From Achromobacter sp. MFA1 R4 (lineage in GTDB: Bacteria > Pseudomonadota > Gammaproteobacteria > Burkholderiales > Burkholderiaceae_B): DNA of 64,000 nucleotides. Location of the stretch: NCBI RefSeq assembly GCF_900156745.1, contig NZ_LT707065.1:5000086-5064085 (forward strand). Reading direction: 5' to 3'. The notes below the pieces were generated by a model that did not search any database, was not told the DNA's origin, and was given only the letters and a program-made list of their open reading frames with translations. A program made the position numbers and the translations under genes. Shown in pieces: positions 33,668 to 42,419 of the stretch (positions within the stretch are counted from its first letter, which is position 1; each line of letters opens with the position of its first letter).

Positions 33668-34579
33668 TCAGCGTTGGTTCCGACGCCGCCACGCCGCGGG
33701 CGGCGCGCCCACGACGCTGGCAAAGACGCGCGTCATATGGGCCTGGTCGGAAAATCCACAGTCCCGCGCGATGTCCGAGACCGGGCACGCAGACGCCAGC
33801 AGCAGGGCCTTTGCGCGCTCGATGCGGCACTCGAGCAGCCAGCGATGCGGCGTCGTGCCGACCGTCTGGCGAAAGGCCTTGATGAAATAGCTGCGCGACA
33901 GGCCGCAGCCTTGCGCGACGTCCGAAATGGAAACGTCGCCCAACAGGTCGGCGGCGAGCATTTCCTTGGCCAATGCCTCTTGCCAGCCCGCGAGGCCGCC
34001 GCGCGCCGCGAGCTGGCTGGCGGGCGGTTCGTCCATCGGCGCGCCATAGGCCTGGATCATGTGAGCCTGCGCCGCCAGCGCCAGATGATCCACAAACAGC
34101 GGATCGGCCTGCGCCGGGTGGGCCAGCGCGGGCAGCAGCGCGTTGCCCAGGCGGGCCAGGACGGGATCGGACCGTCCTGGCGGACACACGAGGGCGCCGA
34201 CGCGGCCCGCGCCCAGGTCTTCGGCCACGCGGTCCAGCGACGCGCGCGATACGCGGAAGTACAGGAAATCGAAGGGGTCGTGCAGTTCGGCGCGATAACC
34301 GTCGGCCGTGCGCCGGATGGTGATTTCCTCGGCCGCGAGCGGCATGGCGCGGGGCTGGTCCGCACAATACAGCACACGCTGGGCGCGGGTGAGCGACACG
34401 CTGAGCAGGAAGTCGTCGCCGTCCGCCTCGGCGCATGCCGTGCCGAAACCGGGGCGTGGGTAGGCCACGCGGGCGATTTCGAGCGCGGCCTTGCACCCGG
34501 GGCTGGTCCGGATGGCCTGGACCGACGCGCCGGGATAGGCGTCGCGCAGGCGGGTAGGCGCTTCGAGCAGGGCAGGCAC
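33668..34579 (-). CDS. AraC family transcriptional regulator (inverted paralogue)
   Basis: A 303-residue AraC/XylS-type regulator with ligand domain (about 1-195) and HTH pair (about 200-300; VSISDVAQGCGLSRSYFIK, SDIARDCGFSDQAHMTRVF). The segment SYFIKAFRQTVGTTPHRWLL is shared exactly with the convergent AraC gene ending at 33631. Start GTG 34579; no ATG lies further upstream in frame. Divergent from the sensor-flavoprotein gene at 34864, which may be its target. Confidence 0.9.
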   Translation of the reverse strand: MPALLEAPTRLRDAYPGASVQAIRTSPGCKAALEIARVAYPRPGFGTACAEADGDDFLLSVSLTRAQRVLYCADQPRAMPLAAEEITIRRTADGYRAELHDPFDFLYFRVSRASLDRVAEDLGAGRVGALVCPPGRSDPVLARLGNALLPALAHPAQADPLFVDHLALAAQAHMIQAYGAPMDEPPASQLAARGGLAGWQEALAKEMLAADLLGDVSISDVAQGCGLSRSYFIKAFRQTVGTTPHRWLLECRIERAKALLLASACPVSDIARDCGFSDQAHMTRVFASVVGAPPAAWRRRNQR

Positions 34580-34863
34580 GGTCAGGGATGAATCTCCAGG
34601 GCTTGCGATCGCGCAAACGGCATCGCGCGAGATGGCGTCATGCTAGGCAGGCGCGCGCCGCAAGGATTGGACGCAAGTGCGCTGGTTTGCACGAAAGCGC
34701 GCTGCGACCCGGCTTCGAGGCTACAGGATGCCGGGCGGATCACGGTGCGCGCATTACTCTTTCATACAAAGCAGGACGCAAGTGGGCAAGACGGCCCGGC
34801 GCCCGCTCGCTATTTTGTTCATATATCCTGCCGCTTTCCTCGGATGACCCGGGAGTTTCACCC

Positions 34864-35976
34864 ATGATTCGTCTTGCCACCGGCGTCCCGCCAGCCAACC
34901 CGCCGCCGGATCTGGCCGCGCTGCACGCGCAGGCCTTCCCGATGCTGGCCCGCGCCATGATCGACCGCGCCGCGCCCTATGGCGAGGAGATGTCGGCCGA
35001 GCCCGGCAGCGTGCTGCTTCACAGCGGCGACCGCGAGGGGGCCTTCTACATCCTGCTCCAGGGCTATGTCGAGGTGCTGGAATGCGAAGCCGACGGCGCC
35101 CTGCACAGTTTGCTCGTGCATCGTGACGGTGAGTTTACGGGCAGCCTCGATCTGTTCACGGACCGGCCCAACGCCGTCACAGTGCGGGCCGATACGCCGA
35201 GCCGGCTGCTGCGCCTGAGCCGCGCCGCGCTGCAGGCGATGATTCTTGCGGAGCGGCCCCTGGCCGAAATCATCCTGCGCGCGTTCATCCTGCGCCGCAT
35301 CGGCTACCTGCGGCAGCGGCCGTACGGCGGCGCCATTCTCCGGTCAGCCGCCCGGGTCGGCCAGGAGGACCCCGTGATGGACCTGGCCGTGATCGGCGGA
35401 GGCCCCGCCGGGCTGGCCGCCGCGGCCTACGCCGCGTCCGAGGGACTGCAGACCATGCTGGTGGGCGGCTCGCTGTCTTGCGGCGATGGGTCTGGCCTGG
35501 ACGTGCTGAAGGGATTCCCGGGCACCATCACGGGCTTGTGCGAGGGTTCGCTGTTGCGCCGCGCCGAAGACCAGAGCAAGCGCTTTGGCGCGCACGTGCT
35601 GCCGCGGCGCACGGTCAGCCGCTTCGACGGCGGATGTTATCCGTACCGCGTGTGGCTGGATGACGGCCGCATGATCGAGGCGCGCAGCCTCATCGTGGCG
35701 ACGGGCATGCAGGAATCGCTCGCGGGGGAGCCGGCCGTCGACGCCAATACCGCGTGGCTGGACGGCTGGCTGGACACCGACGACCAGGGCTACATCCACA
35801 CGGGCCGCGCCGCGGCGGGGTCGATGCAGGCCCGGCCCTACGAGAGCTCGCAGCCCGGCGTCTTTGCCGTGGGCGCGGCGCGCGCCGGTTCGGTCAAGCA
35901 TGTGCTGGCGAGCATCGCCGAAGGCGCGGACGCGGTGCGCGTGGTGCACCGCTTCCTGGACGCCTCCGCGCATTGA
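34864..35976 (+). CDS. cNMP-type sensor domain fused to a thioredoxin-reductase-like FAD domain without NADPH domain
   Basis: A 370-residue fusion. Residues 25-150 form a cyclic-nucleotide-binding-like (Crp-type) beta-roll (GSVLLHSGDREGAFYILLQG, DGEFTGSLDLFTDRPNAVTV); the ligand-site RSA/T position reads RPNA, so nucleotide binding is uncertain. Residues 172-370 match the FAD domain of thioredoxin-reductase-like proteins (GGGPAGLAAAAYAASEG from 178; C-terminal GVFAVGAARAGSVKHV). The usual family protein is about 550 residues; here the NADPH domain and its CxxC active site, some 110 residues, are missing between IVATGMQES and WLDTDDQGY, with no frameshift. It cannot work as a normal reductase. 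ATG 34864 has GGGAG upstream. Confidence 0.8.
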   Translation: MIRLATGVPPANPPPDLAALHAQAFPMLARAMIDRAAPYGEEMSAEPGSVLLHSGDREGAFYILLQGYVEVLECEADGALHSLLVHRDGEFTGSLDLFTDRPNAVTVRADTPSRLLRLSRAALQAMILAERPLAEIILRAFILRRIGYLRQRPYGGAILRSAARVGQEDPVMDLAVIGGGPAGLAAAAYAASEGLQTMLVGGSLSCGDGSGLDVLKGFPGTITGLCEGSLLRRAEDQSKRFGAHVLPRRTVSRFDGGCYPYRVWLDDGRMIEARSLIVATGMQESLAGEPAVDANTAWLDGWLDTDDQGYIHTGRAAAGSMQARPYESSQPGVFAVGAARAGSVKHVLASIAEGADAVRVVHRFLDASAH

Positions 35977-35991
35977 GCGCCGCGGCCTGGC

Positions 35992-37611
35992 TTATCGTGG
36001 CCCGGCCTGGCGCATGTCCAGCGCCAGGAAATGATGCACGAGAGGCTTGTCCGGCCCGACGTGAAAGCGCTGCGCTTCGCCCTGCAGGTCGGCATCCGCC
36101 TGCGACACCCGGTGGTGCTGGCGCAGGTGCTCGGCCCAGGATTCCACCAGGAACCATTCCTGCACCCGTTCCGGGTCGCCCGTGTGTTCGGCGATGCCCC
36201 AGGCGTAGGCGCCATCGCGGCGACGTTCCTCGGCCACGGCCTTGAGCGCCTGCAGGAAGGCGGGGCGGTCCGCCACGCGGATGCGATATTCGATCTGCAC
36301 CATGACGGGGCCGCGATCGTGTTCCACCGGCGCATCCAGCAGCGGTTCCGGCCAGTGGTTGGACGGGTCCAGGTTGGCTTCGCCGCGCGGCAGGCGCATG
36401 CGATGCAGCACGAAGCCGGCAACGAGCAGCCCGACGGCACCGGCCAGCAGCGTCGCGGGCACCCCGATCTGCTCGGCCAGCAGGCCCCAGCCCAGGCTGC
36501 CGGCGGCCATCGCGCCGTTAAACACCATCAGGTAGATCGCCAGCCCGCGCCCGCGCACCCAGTTGGGCAGAATGGCCTGCGCCACGCCGTTGAACGTGGT
36601 CAGGGCGACGATCCAGCCCATGCCCAGCAACAACAGCAGCAGCACGGCGGCCCACTGGGGCGGCGCGAACGACAGGGCGGCCATCACGACGGCGGCGGCG
36701 GTCGCGGCCGCCAGCACCAGGCCGTCGGCATCGAGCTTCTGGCGCAGCTTGGGCAGGACCAGCGCGCCCAGGATGGCGCCCACGCCCACCGCGCCCAGCA
36801 GCAGGCCGTAAAAGCCCGCGGTGCCGCCCAGCATCTTGCGCGCCACCAGGGGCAGCAGCGCCCAGACGGAACTGGCGAAGATGAAGAACACCGCCGCGCG
36901 CAGCAGCACGACGTGCAGGTCGCGGCTGGCGCGGGCATAGCGCACGCCGGCCCGGAAGGCGCCGAAGAACTGTTCGGACAGGCCGTCGTCCACCTTTTTG
37001 GGCCGCTTCCACCACAGCAGCGCGGCAATCACGAACACGTAGCTCAGCACGTCGGCGCCATAGGCGGCCGCGGCGCCGAAGGCCGCGAGCAGCATGCCGC
37101 CCACGGCCGGTCCCAGCGCCCGGGCGATGTTGATCCCCAGCGAGTTCAGGCCCACCGCCGCCTTCAGTTCGGCCTTGGGCACGAGTTCGGGCACGATGGA
37201 CTGCCAGGTCGGCCCCATGAGCGCCGAGCCCACGCCGCCGATGAAGGTCAGTGCGATCAGGTATTCGACGGTCATCGTGTTGGTCTTGGCCAGCATCAGC
37301 AGCGCGAAGCTGACGCAGGCGAGCAGCACCTGGATGACGATGAGGAAACGCCGCCGGTCCAGGATGTCGGACAGCACGCCCGCCGGGATGGCCAGCAGAA
37401 AGACGGGGAGGGTGGCGGCTGTCTGCATCATGGCGACGGCGGCCGGGTTGGTCGACAGGTCGGTGACCAGCCAGGCGCTGGCCACGTCGCGCATGAAGCT
37501 GCCGATGTTGCCCAGGATGGTGGCGCCCCACAGCACCGCGAAAAGCGTGTGCTTGAGGGGCGCCATGCCGCCGGCGGCGGGCGGCGGGGTACTGCGGTCA
37601 GCTCCGGCCAT
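35992..37611 (-). CDS. MFS transporter with C-terminal ABM-like (antibiotic biosynthesis monooxygenase-type) domain
   Basis: A 539-residue protein of the MFS_3 (EntS-like exporter) type. Twelve membrane segments fill about 18-415, with TDLSTNPAAVAMMQTA early and VRGRGLAIYLMVFNG in the second half. Residues about 435-539 form a soluble domain (VMVQIEYRIRVADRPAFLQA, EWFLVESWAEHLRQHHR) resembling the dimeric alpha/beta-barrel ABM fold. The stop is 13 bp... from the end of the operon; its ATG overlaps the DoxX stop by 14 bp. It is probably an exporter for the operon's compound; the role of the extra domain is unknown. Confidence 0.88.
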   Translation of the reverse strand: MAGADRSTPPPAAGGMAPLKHTLFAVLWGATILGNIGSFMRDVASAWLVTDLSTNPAAVAMMQTAATLPVFLLAIPAGVLSDILDRRRFLIVIQVLLACVSFALLMLAKTNTMTVEYLIALTFIGGVGSALMGPTWQSIVPELVPKAELKAAVGLNSLGINIARALGPAVGGMLLAAFGAAAAYGADVLSYVFVIAALLWWKRPKKVDDGLSEQFFGAFRAGVRYARASRDLHVVLLRAAVFFIFASSVWALLPLVARKMLGGTAGFYGLLLGAVGVGAILGALVLPKLRQKLDADGLVLAAATAAAVVMAALSFAPPQWAAVLLLLLLGMGWIVALTTFNGVAQAILPNWVRGRGLAIYLMVFNGAMAAGSLGWGLLAEQIGVPATLLAGAVGLLVAGFVLHRMRLPRGEANLDPSNHWPEPLLDAPVEHDRGPVMVQIEYRIRVADRPAFLQALKAVAEERRRDGAYAWGIAEHTGDPERVQEWFLVESWAEHLRQHHRVSQADADLQGEAQRFHVGPDKPLVHHFLALDMRQAGPR

Positions 37612-38008
37612 GCGGGCGCTCCGTTAAATCGTGCCAGGCGACCAGGACCCATGCCCCGGCCAGCCCGAAATGCTCGTAGAAGGCGTTCATCGTCATGAAA
37701 CGCGCGTCGGGGGGCGATTCCCAGTAGCGGTTGGCCATCAGCGCCGCGGCGGCGGTGAAGGCCGCCAATGCCAGCGCGCCCAGCCACCGCAGGCGGCCGG
37801 ACAGCACCAGCGCGCTGGCGCCCAGTTCAAGAAGAATGACGGCGACCGCCGCCAGCGCGGCGGGCTGCAGGCCGAAATGCGCCATCTCGGCCTGGGCGCC
37901 GTCGAAGTCCAGCAGCTTGACCAGCCCGCCCTGGATGTAGGCGCCGCACAGCGCCAGCAGGGCGAACCAGCGCACCGCCGGCGCGGTCAACAGCCGGCGC
38001 GCCGTCAT
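37598..38008 (-). CDS. DoxX family membrane protein
   Basis: A 136-residue protein with four hydrophobic segments (about 10-28, 45-65, 70-88, 108-128), matching DoxX-like proteins. The sequence LALCGAYIQGGLVKLLDFDGAQAEM after the first helix is typical. Family members accompany oxidases or thiosulfate:quinone reductase, but many are uncharacterised. ATG 38008 overlaps the amidohydrolase stop as ATGA and the 3' end overlaps the MFS gene, so it is tightly coupled in the five-gene operon. Confidence 0.88.
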   Translation of the reverse strand: MTARRLLTAPAVRWFALLALCGAYIQGGLVKLLDFDGAQAEMAHFGLQPAALAAVAVILLELGASALVLSGRLRWLGALALAAFTAAAALMANRYWESPPDARFMTMNAFYEHFGLAGAWVLVAWHDLTERPHGRS

Positions 38009-39918
38009 ACCGCCCAGCACGCGCAGCCCAGCGCGCCCCAGAACCCCTTGAGGTCGGACACGGGCAGCTTGCTGGCCCACGCGCCGGCGTGCTGGTGGCC
38101 GTGGACGTTGCAGTCGTTGGCGCATGCGCAGGCCGCGGCGGCTTCGCGCAGCGTGGCTTGCAGGGGCTTGCCCTCGCCATCCGCATCGCCCCAGGCCCCG
38201 TACCCGCCGAAGAGGCGCGTGGGCGACCAGTCCGGCATGGCGGGCGGCGGCGCGGCATCGTCGTGCCCGGCAAATTCGCCCGCGCCCCACACCACTTTGC
38301 CGCCGACCACGGTGAGCAGGCTGGTGGTGTCGGCGATCTCGGATTCGGGGCAGGCGAAGAAGTCGCGGTCGGGCACGACCAGATCGGCAAGCTGGCCCGC
38401 GGCAATGCGGCCCTTTTTGCCCTGTTCGTTCGAAAACCAGGTGACGTTCTCGGTCCACATTCGCAGCGCCGCGTCGCGGTCCAGGCAGTTGCGCTGCGGG
38501 GTGATGCGCAGGCCGCCCACCGTTTTGCCGGTGATCAGCCAGGACAGCGACACCCACGGGTTGTAGGAGGCGACGCGGGTCGCGTCCGTGCCCGCGGACA
38601 CGTTGACGCCTTTTTCCAGCATGCGCTTGACGGGCGGGGTGGCCTCGGCGGCGCCCGCGCCATAGCGTTCGACGAAGTACTCGCCCTGGTAGGCCATCCG
38701 GTGCTGCACGGCCACGCCGCCGCCCAGCGCGGCGATGCGGTCGATGGAGCGTTCCGAGATCGTCTCGGCATGGTCGAAGAACCAGTTCAGGCCGGCCAGC
38801 GGCACGTCCTTGTTCACGCGTTCGAACACGTCCAGCGAGCGCGAGATGGTCTCGTCATAGGTGGCGTGCATGCGCCACGGCCAGCGGTTCTGCGCCAGGA
38901 TGCGCACCACTTCTTCCAGTTCGCCTTCCATCTCGGGGCCCATCTCGGGGCGCGGTTGGCGGAAGTCTTCGAAGTCGGCGGCCGAGAACACCAGCATTTC
39001 GCCGGCGCCGTTGTGGCGGAAGTAGTCCGTGCCCTGCTTGTACTGCGAGGTGGCCGTCCAGTTCAGGAAATCTTCCTTTTCCTGCTTGGGCTTCTGGGTG
39101 AAGAGGTTGTAGGCCAGGCGGATCGTAAGCTGATTGGCATCGGCCAATTGCTGGATGACCTGGTAGTCCTCGGGGTAGTTCTGGAAGCCGCCGCCGGCGT
39201 CGATGGCCCCGGTCACGCCCAGGCGATTCAGTTCGCGCATGAAGTGGCGCGTGGAATTGAGCTGGTATTCGACCGGCAGCCTGGGGCCCTTGGCCAGCGT
39301 GGCGTACAGGATGGCCGCGTTGGGCTTGGCCAGCAGCAGGCCGGTCGGATTGCCGGCGGCATCGCGCACGATCTCGCCGCCGGGCGGCGCGGGGGTGTTC
39401 TTGTCGTACCCCACGGCGCGCAGGGCCGCGGCGTTGAGCAGGGCGCGGTCGTACAGGTGCAGGATGAACACGGGCGTATCGGGGGCCGCCGCGTTCAGTT
39501 CTTCGATGGTCGGCAGGCGCTTTTCGGCGAACTGGTGCTCGGTGAAGCCGCCGACCACGCGCACCCATTGCGGGGCGGGGGTGATGGCGACCTGGCGGCG
39601 CAGCATGGCCATGGCGTCCGCCAGGCTTCTCACGCCGTCCCAGCGCAGCTCCATGTTGTAGTTCAGCCCGCCGCGGATGATGTGCAGGTGGTTGTCGATC
39701 AGGCCGGGCAGCACGCCGCGTCCGCCCAGCGCGATCACGCGCGTGCCGGGACCGGCCAGGGGCAGGATGTCGCTGGCCGCGCCCACGCGCGTGAAACGGC
39801 CGTCTTTGATGGCGACGGCGTCGGCGACAGGATTGGCCGGGTCCAGGGTCGTGAAACGGCCCTGGTGCAGGATGAGGTCGGGGGCGCCTTCGCGCGCGGG
39901 GTCCAGGATGTCAGCCAT
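38005..39918 (-). CDS. amidohydrolase (YtcJ-like) with C-terminal Cys/His-rich tail
   Basis: A 637-residue metal-dependent hydrolase of the YtcJ/AepA group in the amidohydrolase superfamily. The first-strand motif is LIDNHLHIIRGG, with the later GTDATRVASYNPW motif near the end of the barrel. An unusual tail (about 589-637) carries Cys597, Cys599, Cys603, His606, His608, His610, Cys632 and Cys634, which could bind a metal or cluster. ATG 39918 is preferred: GGAG is well placed; the extension to 40020 overlaps the XapX gene. It is the largest enzyme of the operon and likely hydrolyses an amide or cyclic imide-type bond. Confidence 0.9.
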   Translation of the reverse strand: MADILDPAREGAPDLILHQGRFTTLDPANPVADAVAIKDGRFTRVGAASDILPLAGPGTRVIALGGRGVLPGLIDNHLHIIRGGLNYNMELRWDGVRSLADAMAMLRRQVAITPAPQWVRVVGGFTEHQFAEKRLPTIEELNAAAPDTPVFILHLYDRALLNAAALRAVGYDKNTPAPPGGEIVRDAAGNPTGLLLAKPNAAILYATLAKGPRLPVEYQLNSTRHFMRELNRLGVTGAIDAGGGFQNYPEDYQVIQQLADANQLTIRLAYNLFTQKPKQEKEDFLNWTATSQYKQGTDYFRHNGAGEMLVFSAADFEDFRQPRPEMGPEMEGELEEVVRILAQNRWPWRMHATYDETISRSLDVFERVNKDVPLAGLNWFFDHAETISERSIDRIAALGGGVAVQHRMAYQGEYFVERYGAGAAEATPPVKRMLEKGVNVSAGTDATRVASYNPWVSLSWLITGKTVGGLRITPQRNCLDRDAALRMWTENVTWFSNEQGKKGRIAAGQLADLVVPDRDFFACPESEIADTTSLLTVVGGKVVWGAGEFAGHDDAAPPPAMPDWSPTRLFGGYGAWGDADGEGKPLQATLREAAAACACANDCNVHGHQHAGAWASKLPVSDLKGFWGALGCACWAV

Positions 39919-40210
39919 TGCGCTTGTCTCCACATGCATCGGCGGGTTGGCGGGCGGAATCGGCGGCCGGCTTGGGGCAGCTGGGCAGTTCGCCGAACAT
40001 ATGGGGTTTGACCTGCTCATGGATGAACGACGCGCGGGCGGGCTCGTCCGCGAGCAGGCGCTTGACCAGCGGGGGAATCTGTTCCCCCGCCAGGATGCCG
40101 AGCAGGCCTACCAGGGCGATCACCGGGGGCGCCGGCGATCGCACGTTAAAGAGTGCGTAGATGACCCCGACCAGCAGGCCGAGTCCCAGCGAAACGAGGT
40201 AGACCTTCAT
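39911..40210 (-). CDS. XapX domain-containing protein
   Basis: A 99-residue protein. The N-terminal XapX domain (MKVYLVSLGLGLLVGVIYAL, then VRSPAPPVIALVGLLGILAGEQ) makes two membrane segments, and a soluble tail of about 45 residues with two Cys follows. XapX domains are small membrane modules of unknown function, often next to transport or catabolic genes. ATG 40210 has GGGAG upstream. It overlaps the amidohydrolase start by 8 bp and follows the hydrolase stop by 13 bp, so it is an internal gene of the operon. Confidence 0.88.
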   Translation of the reverse strand: MKVYLVSLGLGLLVGVIYALFNVRSPAPPVIALVGLLGILAGEQIPPLVKRLLADEPARASFIHEQVKPHMFGELPSCPKPAADSARQPADACGDKRNG

Positions 40211-40223
40211 CGGCGTGCTCCCA

Positions 40224-40877
40224 TCAGCCTTCGTGGGCGTTGAACATGGACTTGGCGTAGATGATGCCCAGGCCATAGGCGCCGCCGAACTTCTTGGCGA
40301 TGCCGGTCGTCATGTCGTAGGTGTCCGTGCGGGCCCAGTCGCGCTGCATTTCCAGCAGGTATTGCAGGGCGGTGATGGGCTGGCCGCCGGCCTGCACGAT
40401 GCGCTCGACGGCACGGTTGTGGGCTTCGGCGGACACGTCGCCGCAAGCGTCGGTGATCACATAGACTTCGAAGCCCTGGTCCAGCGCCGACAGGGCCGGG
40501 CCGACGATGCACACGCTGGTCCACAGGCCGGCCAGCACGATGCGCTTCTTGCCGATTTCATTGACTTGCTTGATGACGGCGGCGTCTTCCCAGGTGTTCA
40601 TGGACGTGCGGTCCAGCAGGGCCTGGCCGGGGAACGGGGCGGTGACTTCCTCGAACATGGGGCCCGAGAAGCTCTTTTCGGCCACGGTCGTCAGGATGGT
40701 GGATGCGCCGAAGCCGGCGGCGGCATGGGCAACCAGCGCGGCGTTGTTGCGCAGCGTGACGGCGTCGATGGAGTGGGTGGCAAACGCCATCTGCGACTGG
40801 AAGTCGATCATGATGAGCGTGTGGTCATGGGGCGACAGCAGCTTGGCGCCGGGGGTGGGGGTCGCGGTGATAGGCAT
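40224..40877 (-). CDS. isochorismatase-family hydrolase (YcaC-like)
   Basis: A 217-residue cysteine hydrolase. The catalytic Asp25 (MIDFQ), Lys110/111 (IGKKRIVLAG) and Cys123 (LWTSVCIV) match the Asp-Lys-Cys triad of the isochorismatase/nicotinamidase superfamily, and the YcaC branch fits best by the TSVC and YVITDACGD motifs. Members hydrolyse C-N bonds of small amides. ATG 40877 has AAGGAG upstream. First gene of the five-gene operon; with the amidohydrolase it suggests degradation of an amide or cyclic amide compound. Confidence 0.9.
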   Translation of the reverse strand: MPITATPTPGAKLLSPHDHTLIMIDFQSQMAFATHSIDAVTLRNNAALVAHAAAGFGASTILTTVAEKSFSGPMFEEVTAPFPGQALLDRTSMNTWEDAAVIKQVNEIGKKRIVLAGLWTSVCIVGPALSALDQGFEVYVITDACGDVSAEAHNRAVERIVQAGGQPITALQYLLEMQRDWARTDTYDMTTGIAKKFGGAYGLGIIYAKSMFNAHEG

Positions 40878-41131
40878 GGATGACTCCTTCGGTTGCCGTG
40901 GTGAGGGACCCCCGCAATGTGCCAGCCGGCCGGGGCAGCGTATTGAACGATAGTCCGCCGGTTTGAAGATTGTGATTGCGGCGGCCGCGCAATTCAACAA
41001 AGGCCGCGCGCATCAGGGATAGCCGGTATCGCCACGGGCCTGCGGCTCCGGTAGCCTGCGTAGGTCCGGGCGCAAGGTCCCGGGCGCTCCCTTTGCGTCG
41101 CGCCAACGCTGTCCGCTCCCGGAGACTCATC

Positions 41132-42337
41132 ATGGGCCTGGCCTTCCAGAACGAATTGCACGACGAGTTCGGCACGCGGCCGGTGGCCTACCTGCCTTAT
41201 GGCGGGGCGGACCTGGGTGAGATCCTGGCAGTGGGCCGGGCCGTGGGGGACGGAGACGACACGGCGTTTTTCCAGGCCTGGATGGCGGCGGGCGACCGCC
41301 TGGCCGCCCAGGCGCTCGATGCCGAACGCCGCCACCTGCGGGCAAGCGTCCGCGAACTGCATCTGCGCGCCAGCGCGTTCTATTCGACGGCGTATCGCCC
41401 CTTATACGGCGCGCCCACGGACGCGCGGCTGCTGGAAGCCTTTCGCAAGCAGATGGCCGCCTTCGACCGGGGGCTGGCGCTGTCGCGGCATCCGGTCGAG
41501 CCGATGCCCATCCCGCTGGCGAGCGGCCACATGCCCGCGTACCTGTTGCCCGCCGAGGGCCGCGAGACCGAGGTGCGGCCGCTCATCATCTTCACCAACG
41601 GGTATGACGCCACCGTGACCGACATGTACTTCGCCTGCGCCGTGGCCGCCACGCGCCGGGGCTATCACGCCCTGGTGTTCGACGGCCCCGGGCAGGGCGG
41701 CATGCTGTACGAACAGGGCGTGCCCATGCGTCCCGATTGGGAGACGGTGGTGGGGGCCGTGGTCGATCTTGCCGTGGAGTCGCCCATCGTCGATCCGAAA
41801 CGCATCGCGCTCAGCGGCTGGAGCCTGGGCGGCCATCTGGCGCCGCGCGCCGCGTCGGGCGAGCATCGCCTGGCCGCCTGCATCGCCGATCCCGGCCAAT
41901 GGAGCATCGCGGGGCTGTTCCGGCCCCTGGCCGTGAAGCTGGGCGCCAGCCCCGACGCCGCAGCCAATCTGGGCGAGCTGGAACCGCCCGTGCTGGACCG
42001 CCTGTGGCAGTTCGTCATGGCCAATCCCGTACTTGCCTGGAAGATCGTGCAGCGCGGCTTCTGGGTGCATGGCGTGGACAACCTGCGCGACTACCTGCGC
42101 GCGATCGAGCAGTTCACGATGGATGGCCGGGTCGACGACATTGCGTGCCCGACGCTCATGACGGTCGCCGGAAACGACCCCCTGGCGGCGGACACCGAGC
42201 AGTTCTTCGACCGCCTGCGCTGCCCCAAGCACTTGCTGCGGTTTTCCGCCGACGAGGGCGCGGGCGACCACTGCGAATCGGCCAACCGGTCGCTCCTGAA
42301 CCGCCGTGTGCTGGACTGGCTGGACGGCGTGCTGTGA
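41132..42337 (+). CDS. alpha/beta hydrolase, FrsA / 2,6-dihydropseudooxynicotine hydrolase-like
   Basis: A 401-residue hydrolase with an N-terminal helical cap (about 1-130) and an alpha/beta core. The nucleophile is in LSGWSLGGHLA, the acid in AGNDPLAAD and the base in GAGDHCESAN. The NGYDATVTDMYF stretch and the long N-terminal domain are typical of the branch that includes 2,6-dihydropseudooxynicotine hydrolase, which cleaves C-C bonds of 1,3-diketone-like substrates, and of FrsA-like esterases. ATG 41132 has GGAG at 41121-41124. Divergent from the five-gene amidohydrolase operon, so a shared pathway is possible. Confidence 0.88.
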   Translation: MGLAFQNELHDEFGTRPVAYLPYGGADLGEILAVGRAVGDGDDTAFFQAWMAAGDRLAAQALDAERRHLRASVRELHLRASAFYSTAYRPLYGAPTDARLLEAFRKQMAAFDRGLALSRHPVEPMPIPLASGHMPAYLLPAEGRETEVRPLIIFTNGYDATVTDMYFACAVAATRRGYHALVFDGPGQGGMLYEQGVPMRPDWETVVGAVVDLAVESPIVDPKRIALSGWSLGGHLAPRAASGEHRLAACIADPGQWSIAGLFRPLAVKLGASPDAAANLGELEPPVLDRLWQFVMANPVLAWKIVQRGFWVHGVDNLRDYLRAIEQFTMDGRVDDIACPTLMTVAGNDPLAADTEQFFDRLRCPKHLLRFSADEGAGDHCESANRSLLNRRVLDWLDGVL

Positions 42338-42419
42338 GGGCGGCGCAAGGCCGCGGGGCCAGCGCTGCCTATAATTGCGTCGATTCCCGCGTTTTTTGAC
42401 GGCAGACCTGCCGTGCCTC

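Noticed and set aside
38089..40011. 640-codon open frame on the plus strand
   Set aside because: Antisense to the amidohydrolase gene, with biased composition and no recognisable motif.
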